DNA of 64,000 nt. Origin: JAZKHE01 sp040385525 (lineage in GTDB: Bacteria; Bacteroidota; Bacteroidia; UBA4408). The DNA is taken from the NCBI GenBank assembly GCA_040385525.1, contig JAZKHE010000002.1, positions 999,025 through 1,063,024 of the forward strand, in the 5' to 3' direction. Shown piece after piece: positions 58,908 through 64,000 of this stretch. Position numbers and translations under genes: made by a program. The notes under the pieces were generated by a model. The model saw only the letters and a program-made list of their open reading frames with translations. It searched no databases and was not told the DNA's origin. The first letter of the stretch is position 1; each line of letters starts with the position of its first letter.

Positions 58908-60254
58908 ATGAAAAATTTAATTTTATTGTTTATCATAATTTTTTCTGGAATTAGTTTGTGTAAGGCGCAAGATACTATTGTAAAAAAGAATGGCGATTTA
59001 TTAAAAGTTAAAGTTACCGAAATAGGCACAGAAGAAATAAAATTTAAAAGTTTTGGCATACAAGACAGTCCAGTTATTGTCTTAAAAAAATCTGAAGTAA
59101 AAAAAGTTGTAGTTAGTGGACAAGTTATCATTAACGAAAAAGATGAGGCTTTAGGTTTACCCAAAACAGAAGACATTCTTGTAAAAAAAGATGGCACTTT
59201 ACTAAAAATAAACGTAATTGAAATTGGTATTACCGAAGTAAAATTCAAATTATATGCCGACCAAAATGGACCAACAATAAACGTAGCAAAATCAGAAATT
59301 AAAACACTAAAAGTTGGCGAACAATTAGTAATTGAAAATAAAAAAGAAACGGAAGATTTGATACTAAAAAAAGATGGTAGTTCGCTTAAAGTTAAAGTAA
59401 TTGAAATGGGTAGTGAGGATGTTAAATTTAAATTATATGATGCCCCTGACGGACCTGTAATGTCTTTGAAGAAAAAGGATATAAAAACAATTAAAATTAA
59501 TGAGCAAATTGCTTATGAATTTAAGGAAGACCCTTATAGTAGCTCGAACAGTTCTATTTTAAATAAAACCTCTTCAGCAAAATTTCATTTTTTTTCGCCG
59601 CTTTTCAATCATCTAGCTTTTACTTACGAATGGATGAATAAACCAAGTTTTAATTTTGAATTAGGATTTGGAATAATTGGTGTTGGAGTAAGTGCAAAAA
59701 ACTCAAACTCAAATATTACTTATGGAGTTGTTAAAAATAATGCAACTGGATTTTATCTGCGTGGAGGACCTAAATTTTTACTCGGTAGTTCTTCAGATAT
59801 TGAAGTGGATGGTGCCAAAATTTCTCATCCACTTAAAGGCCGATATTTTCAAATTCAAGCTATTTTGCAAACTCTTAATAGATCTTATTCAATGGATACT
59901 GGAAATGTATACAATGCATATGGCTACGGCTATGGAAAAGGAAGAGTTAATTGGGAAAAAACTTATCAATCTCTTTTCTTAAATCTTATTTATGGAAGAC
60001 AAAATATTTACGGAAAAGCTATTACTATTGGTTATTATGTTGGTTTGGGGTATGGGCTAGAAACTGAAAGTACAACCGGAACTGTTCCAAATTTTGGCTA
60101 CTTTAATCAAAGTTTTGATGCACAGCGTTACACTGTTTATTATTTTGGAAGAAATCTTCCGGTTACTTTTACTGGTGGTTTTACAATTGGTTATATTCAT
60201 AAACCATACGAATCTAAAGCAAATCGATATCGGTTAAAAGAAAATCATAAATAA
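58908..60254 (+). CDS. Secreted protein with three tandem internal repeats and a barrel-like domain
   Basis: 448 residues from ATG 58908, which begins a clean signal peptide (MKNLILLFIIIFSGISLCKA, then Q). Residues of about 22-212 are three tandem repeats of about 61-67 residues. Each starts 'D.I(V/L)KK.G..LK(V/I).V.EI' and holds 'KFK' and 'KK(S/K).(I/V)K'; they begin at 58971, 59172 and 59355. The remaining 236 residues are a strand-rich domain with aromatic ends, probably an outer-membrane barrel ('HLAFTYEWMNKPSFNFELGF'). The repeats are a likely periplasmic binding or docking part. Function unknown. Preceded by an esterase gene and followed by a remnant of that esterase. Confidence 0.75.
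   Translation: MKNLILLFIIIFSGISLCKAQDTIVKKNGDLLKVKVTEIGTEEIKFKSFGIQDSPVIVLKKSEVKKVVVSGQVIINEKDEALGLPKTEDILVKKDGTLLKINVIEIGITEVKFKLYADQNGPTINVAKSEIKTLKVGEQLVIENKKETEDLILKKDGSSLKVKVIEMGSEDVKFKLYDAPDGPVMSLKKKDIKTIKINEQIAYEFKEDPYSSSNSSILNKTSSAKFHFFSPLFNHLAFTYEWMNKPSFNFELGFGIIGVGVSAKNSNSNITYGVVKNNATGFYLRGGPKFLLGSSSDIEVDGAKISHPLKGRYFQIQAILQTLNRSYSMDTGNVYNAYGYGYGKGRVNWEKTYQSLFLNLIYGRQNIYGKAITIGYYVGLGYGLETESTTGTVPNFGYFNQSFDAQRYTVYYFGRNLPVTFTGGFTIGYIHKPYESKANRYRLKENHK
58971..59545 (+). repeat. Three tandem coding repeats in the secreted protein gene
   Basis: Starts at 58971, 59172 and 59355 give spacings of 201 and 183 bp. The repeats share the 'KK.G..LK...EIG..E.KFK' order but are diverged at DNA level. 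Confidence 0.65.
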
Positions 60255-60280
60255 ATTATGCTATTAACTACGGTAAGTAT

Positions 60281-60347
60281 AGTTTAATGTAGTTGATTTT
60301 GAAGGCGGGCACAATATTGATAAAAACGCTGGAGAAGTATTTTAAAC
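60281..60347 (+). pseudogene. Decayed duplicate of the esterase 3' end
   Basis: About 67 bp match 58544-58611, the last part of the alpha/beta hydrolase gene, at roughly 85 per cent: both contain TTGAAGGCGG, ATATTGATAAAAA and GGAGAAGTATTTT or close forms. A two-base deletion in the copy breaks the frame after the conserved His codon. No start or other part of the gene remains upstream. Confidence 0.75.
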
Positions 60348-60391
60348 CAGTTTAGAGTCAATTTTAGTCTGTAATTAAGTGTCTAGCAAAT

Positions 60392-60474
60392 AGATGCTTC
60401 GTTCCTCAGCAAGACAATCTATGTGTTGATGATATTCTCCTTTTTTTGTCATTCTTAGTGCAACGAAGAATCTC
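60392..60474. repeat. Palindromic intergenic repeat of the GAAGAATCT type
   Basis: AGATGCTTCGTTCCTCAGCA (60392-60411) and its continuation pair imperfectly with a downstream arm at 60447-60474 (TTGTCATTCTTAGTGC, AACGAAGAATCT). Phrases like TCATTCTnAGnG..CGAAGAATCT recur in the intergenic DNA of many Bacteroidota. It lies in a 300-bp gap that also holds the esterase remnant. Confidence 0.55.
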
Positions 60475-60554
60475 TAAGTATTGCTTTTTGTTTCCCAATT
60501 TGTTTACTATTCTTAATCGTACTCATTTTTAAAAAAATAAGTTAAATAAGTAAA

Positions 60555-61643
60555 TTAAAGTTTAGTAATTAACTTAAACGACTCAAACGATTTTTTTAAC
60601 TCTAACCACGATTTGTTTTCTTTATCGTATTGCGGGCTATGCGCCATTTCTATAACATACAATTTTGTTTCGGTATCTATCAATCTAAACCAACGGTTAA
60701 TTACCAAATTATTTTGTTTGCCATCAATCAACACATTTTTAAATGTTAAGTTACCACACAACAACATGTGGTTTTCGTTCGATACAATTTTCTCAATATT
60801 TTGAAACAAACTATTGGCGCCCATCAACAAAAAGTTTGCGCCATTTATTTTTTGGTTTTCGCCTTTGCTATTTTTCTTTTCAAAAACAATTACATTTAAA
60901 TACGATTGAAACTGAAACTCTTTTACATCTGGATAACCAATTTTTACACTATCTGCATTAGCAGAAGTAGTATCGTTTAGTTGCATTAAGTTCTCGAAAG
61001 GCAAGCTACTTTTATCTGTTAATTCTATTTTAGTTTTTACTTTGTTATTAAATTGTATAGAATAACTAAATTGTAGTAAATGGCTAAACAATCCCGATTT
61101 GTGCAAAGGTATTGCGCAAGCGGCAATATCTTTTGTTGTGTTTAATTCGTAACTTTTAAATAAGCAGTTTAGTAATGCTTTGTTGCTTCTAAATCGTAAA
61201 AAGGCATTCAAATTATTGTCGCGAGTTTCAAAAAGCATTTCTTTTAAAAAGCTTTCTAAATAACTTGTTTTTGTTGGTGCATTAAATTCATCTATTGAAG
61301 GTTGAAAAAGTAAAAACTCTAACTTATCGTTGCTGTAAACGGATGCGTTCTTTTTTCCGTTAAGCGCTTGTTGGCTAATGGTTTCTACTTTTTTATCAAC
61401 TTCAACAGTGTATTCTCCAATGTTTAATTTTTCTTTATTCGACGGATTATTTTCGCCTAAAATTACAATGCCACATAAAACAATTCCTGTTAAACAAAAT
61501 AAAAATAAGCCGTTGCTTTTGCGAATTTGTCCGCTTGATTTACGTTTTGCATTTTTTAAAACACTAAACGAATAAATTAATAAAAATGCACTAATAATTA
61601 ATATTAGCACAACCATATATTGGGTTAGGGAATAATTTAACAT
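60555..61643 (-). CDS. Membrane-anchored protein, unrecognised
   Basis: 362 residues from ATG 61643; a TTG 6 bp earlier is less likely. Two N-terminal helices (about 8-28 and 46-62) are separated by a short basic loop (NAKRKSSGQIRKS). The remaining 300 residues are soluble and probably periplasmic, with no Cys pair or catalytic motif I recognise. Notable segments are 'VSNENHMLLCGNLTFKNVLI' and 'WFRLIDTETKLYVIEMAHSP'. It is monocistronic, between an intergenic repeat and the gyrB terminator. Function unknown. Confidence 0.6.
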   Translation of the reverse strand: MLNYSLTQYMVVLILIISAFLLIYSFSVLKNAKRKSSGQIRKSNGLFLFCLTGIVLCGIVILGENNPSNKEKLNIGEYTVEVDKKVETISQQALNGKKNASVYSNDKLEFLLFQPSIDEFNAPTKTSYLESFLKEMLFETRDNNLNAFLRFRSNKALLNCLFKSYELNTTKDIAACAIPLHKSGLFSHLLQFSYSIQFNNKVKTKIELTDKSSLPFENLMQLNDTTSANADSVKIGYPDVKEFQFQSYLNVIVFEKKNSKGENQKINGANFLLMGANSLFQNIEKIVSNENHMLLCGNLTFKNVLIDGKQNNLVINRWFRLIDTETKLYVIEMAHSPQYDKENKSWLELKKSFESFKLITKL

Positions 61644-61670
61644 AACCAAATGTACAAAAACCTATAAAAA

Positions 61671-61704
61671 AAACAAAGCCCAACTTTTTTAAGTTGGGCT
61701 TTTT
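61671..61704 (-). terminator. Terminator of gyrB
   Basis: AAAGCCCAACTT and AAGTTGGGCTTT form a 12-bp stem with a four-base loop. Read on the minus strand it lies 20 bp after the gyrB stop and ends in a T run. Confidence 0.9.
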
Positions 61705-61724
61705 ACTAATTAGTTTGTTTATTG

Positions 61725-63707
61725 TTATGCGTCAATTTTAGCGTATTTAGCATTTTTCTCAATAAATTCTCTACGTGGAGGAACTTCATCGCCCATTAAC
61801 ATACTAAAGATATGATCTGCCTCAGCAGCACTATCAATAGTAACTTGGCGTAATGTTCTAAACTCAGGATTCATAGTTGTGCTCCATAATTGTTCTGCGT
61901 TCATCTCTCCCAAACCTTTATAACGTTGCACGCCAACACCAGTTTCTTTTTCGCCGCCCAAACGTTTCATGGCTTCAATTCTTTCTTCATCGTTCCAGCA
62001 ATATACTTGCTCTTTTCCTTTTTTAACTAAATATAAAGGAGGTGTAGCAATATAGATGTAACCATTTTCGATTAACTCTTTCATATAACGGAAAAAGAAA
62101 GTTAAAATTAAAGTTGTAATGTGGCTACCATCAATATCAGCATCCGTCATAATTACAACTTTATGGTATCTTAATTTATCCATGTTTAAAGCTTTGCTAT
62201 CTTCTGGAGTACCAATACTTACGCCAAGTGCAGTAAACATATTTTTTATCTCTTCGTTTTCGAATATTTTATGAAACATTGCTTTTTCAACGTTCAAAAT
62301 TTTTCCTCGAAGTGGTAAAATAGCTTGGAATTTTCTATCACGACCTTGTTTTGCTGTTCCACCCGCAGAATCTCCCTCCACAAGGTATATTTCGCATTTA
62401 GCAGGATCGCTTTCCGAACAATCGGATAATTTACCAGGCAAACCGCTACCCGTTAATACGTTTTTACGCTGAACCATTTCGCGCGCTTTACGAGCAGCAT
62501 GACGAGCTGTTGCAGCTAATATTACTTTATCTACAATTAGTTTAGCTTGCTTAGGATTTTCTTCTAAGTAATTGTTTAGCATTTCGCTCACAGCTTGATC
62601 TACAGCACCAGTAACCTCATTATTACCTAATTTGGTTTTGGTTTGTCCTTCAAATTGTGGCTCTTGTACTTTAACAGAAATAACAGCTGTTAAACCTTCA
62701 CGAAAATCATCGCCAGCAATTTCGAATTTTACTTTAGAAAGTAAACCGTTTTTATCGGCGTAGTTTTTTAAAGTACGCGTTAAACCTCTTCTAAAACCGG
62801 CTAAGTGAGTTCCGCCCTCGTGTGTGTTAATGTTATTAACGTAAGCGTGAATATTTTCTGTATAAGAAGTATTATAAGTCATGGCAACTTCTACAGGAAT
62901 TCCTGCTTTTTCGCCTTCCATATAAATAGGATCTTCAATTAATTTTTCGCGTGTAGAATCTAAATATGTTACAAATTCTTTTAAGCCACCTTCAGAATAA
63001 AACTGTTCAGTATTAAAAGTACCATCTTCGTTTGGCGTTCTTTTATCGCGAAGAGAAATTCTAATTCCTTTGTTTAAGTATGCTAATTCACGAATACGAG
63101 ACGCTAAAGTATCGTAGTTATACTCGTGAACAGTAAATATTGATAAATCGGGTTTAAAAGTTACAATTGTTCCGCGGTAATCGGTAGTTCCAATTTTACG
63201 AGCAGAATAAACAGGTTTACCAATGCTAAATTCTTGTTCCCATAATTCGCCATTACGGTGAACTTCGGCTCTTAAATGTGTAGAAAGTGCATTAACACAA
63301 GATACACCCACACCGTGTAAACCACCAGAAACTTTGTAAGAATCTTTATCGAATTTACCACCAGCGTGTAAAACCGTCATTACAACTTCTAATGCTGATT
63401 TTTTTTCTTTAGGGTGAATATCGGTAGGAATACCTCTACCATTATCTTTTACAGTAATTGAATTATCTTCGTTAACATCAACTTCAATGTTATCGCAATG
63501 ACCAGCTAAAGCCTCATCTATAGAGTTATCAATTACCTCATAAACTAAGTGGTGTAAGCCTTTAAAGCCAATATCGCCAATGTACATGGCAGGTCTTTTA
63601 CGAACTGCCTCTAAGCCTTCTAAAACCTGAATACTATCTGCACCATAATCTGTGCTTGCTGCTCCTTGCGCTTCAATACTAGAATCTTTTCTTTCTAAAT
63701 CACTCAT
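61725..63707 (-). CDS. gyrB: DNA gyrase subunit B
   Basis: 660 residues from ATG 63707 (MSDLERKDSSIEAQGAASTD), which has AGGAAA before it; a nine-residue extension to 63734 is less likely. The GHKL ATPase part has 'VLEGLEAVRKRPAMYIGDIG', 'YEVIDNSIDEALAGHCDNIE' and 'GVGVSCVNALS'. The TOPRIM region has 'YLVEGDSAGGTAKQGRDRKF' and 'IMTDADIDGSHITTLILTFF'. It pairs with GyrA (not here) to introduce negative supercoils. It lies 4.7 kb from dnaN. Confidence 0.97.
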   Translation of the reverse strand: MSDLERKDSSIEAQGAASTDYGADSIQVLEGLEAVRKRPAMYIGDIGFKGLHHLVYEVIDNSIDEALAGHCDNIEVDVNEDNSITVKDNGRGIPTDIHPKEKKSALEVVMTVLHAGGKFDKDSYKVSGGLHGVGVSCVNALSTHLRAEVHRNGELWEQEFSIGKPVYSARKIGTTDYRGTIVTFKPDLSIFTVHEYNYDTLASRIRELAYLNKGIRISLRDKRTPNEDGTFNTEQFYSEGGLKEFVTYLDSTREKLIEDPIYMEGEKAGIPVEVAMTYNTSYTENIHAYVNNINTHEGGTHLAGFRRGLTRTLKNYADKNGLLSKVKFEIAGDDFREGLTAVISVKVQEPQFEGQTKTKLGNNEVTGAVDQAVSEMLNNYLEENPKQAKLIVDKVILAATARHAARKAREMVQRKNVLTGSGLPGKLSDCSESDPAKCEIYLVEGDSAGGTAKQGRDRKFQAILPLRGKILNVEKAMFHKIFENEEIKNMFTALGVSIGTPEDSKALNMDKLRYHKVVIMTDADIDGSHITTLILTFFFRYMKELIENGYIYIATPPLYLVKKGKEQVYCWNDEERIEAMKRLGGEKETGVGVQRYKGLGEMNAEQLWSTTMNPEFRTLRQVTIDSAAEADHIFSMLMGDEVPPRREFIEKNAKYAKIDA

Positions 63708-63806
63708 ATATTTTCCTCGAAATTTTAATAACACGTAAATATACGAAAAAGCCCGCTATTTAAACGTTTTTAAGGCTTAAATGCAGGCTATTTTTTTAAC
63801 AATTAA

Positions 63807-63821
63807 CTAACAAATTGTTAG
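63807..63821. repeat. 15-bp perfect palindrome upstream of gyrB
   Basis: CTAACAA, one central A, then TTGTTAG: a short operator-like site 100 bp before the gyrB start in an otherwise AT-rich gap. No protein can be assigned. Confidence 0.35.
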
Positions 63822-63941
63822 CTCTTGTTATTATCTTTTTTTTGTTACATTTTGCTCCTATTGAGCGTACTTTTTTTGTATGTTTTTCAATCAATATTTC
63901 TGCTTTATTTCTGCAATTAACTATGCCGCAAAGCAAGTAAC

Positions 63942-64000
63942 AAGGTGTATTGGCTCTTTACGTTCATTTTTTGTCTTGACACAAAAAACGAACCAAAAAA
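63942..64000 (-). repeat. Structured intergenic repeat, copy C (cut by window edge)
   Basis: These 59 bases equal the reverse complement of 17099-17157 with one mismatch (GTGTATT against GTGCATT). They contain the same two competing hairpins as copies A and B; the outer arm lies beyond the window. I see no gene from 63708 to 64000. Confidence 0.75.

Noticed and set aside
59692..59982. An alternative plus-strand frame of 96 codons inside the triple-repeat protein gene
   Set aside because: It is fully contained in the barrel-encoding part of a gene with signal peptide and repeats and has no domain of its own.

Overview
The window is chromosomal DNA of a low-GC (roughly one-third G+C by eye) member of the Bacteroidota. 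The evidence is phylum-typical content: three proteins with C-terminal type IX secretion (T9SS) sorting domains, the gliding genes gldF and gldG, a DUF5723/OmpA outer-membrane protein, LytTR/TPR two-component signalling, and many -7 promoter boxes of the form TAnnTTTG. No rRNA, tRNA, CRISPR array, transposase or integrase gene was seen. Genus cannot be decided from this sequence.

Layout. 1-2.0 kb: start of a DUF2779 gene (cut by the window edge), a YajQ-family gene, and a small surface operon of two duplicated lipoproteins plus a beta-barrel. 2.0-12.2 kb: a surface-polysaccharide locus with three glycosyltransferases, two FkbM methyltransferases, another methyltransferase, a Wzx-type flippase, a Wzz-type chain-length protein and an O-antigen ligase/polymerase. 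12.2-22.2 kb: rnhB, a large lipoprotein with a DUF5723-TSP3-OmpA protein, an anaerobic coproporphyrinogen oxidase, an integron-cassette-like insertion carrying a HEPN-like protein, then gmhA-comM. 22.3-30.2 kb: secreted proteins, a three-gene operon of membrane/spermidine-synthase-like proteins, a barrel-like protein, and hemH. 30.4-44.3 kb: two giant T9SS cargo proteins flanking a LytS/LytR-like signalling pair. 44.4-50.9 kb: uvrA, an ECF sigma factor, a DEAD-box helicase and a DUF6340-like lipoprotein. 51.0-57.0 kb: an MFS exporter, gldF-gldG-DUF4340 and dnaN. 57.1-64 kb: a coiled-coil lipoprotein, an esterase, a triple-repeat secreted protein, a membrane protein and gyrB.

How the genes work together. 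The polysaccharide genes form two minus-strand operons around single plus-strand genes and supply polymer assembly, flipping, length control and methyl decoration; the initiating transferase and outer-membrane export proteins are not here. GldF/GldG plus the T9SS cargo proteins indicate a gliding/T9SS surface lifestyle. The LytTR pair has a candidate operator (two 13-bp direct repeats, 21 bp apart) in the gap it shares with the giant cargo gene.

Most worth following up: (1) a family of structured intergenic repeats at 17.05, 48.1 and 63.94 kb with two mutually exclusive hairpins preserved by compensating changes; (2) the cassette-like element at 18.78-19.82 kb with attC-like core sites and 21-bp arms; (3) the operon of three spermidine-synthase-like membrane proteins, one lacking its catalytic domain; (4) the LytTR-type operator; (5) a decayed copy of the esterase 3' end at 60.28 kb. 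All functional statements are from sequence reading and family knowledge; no search was run.
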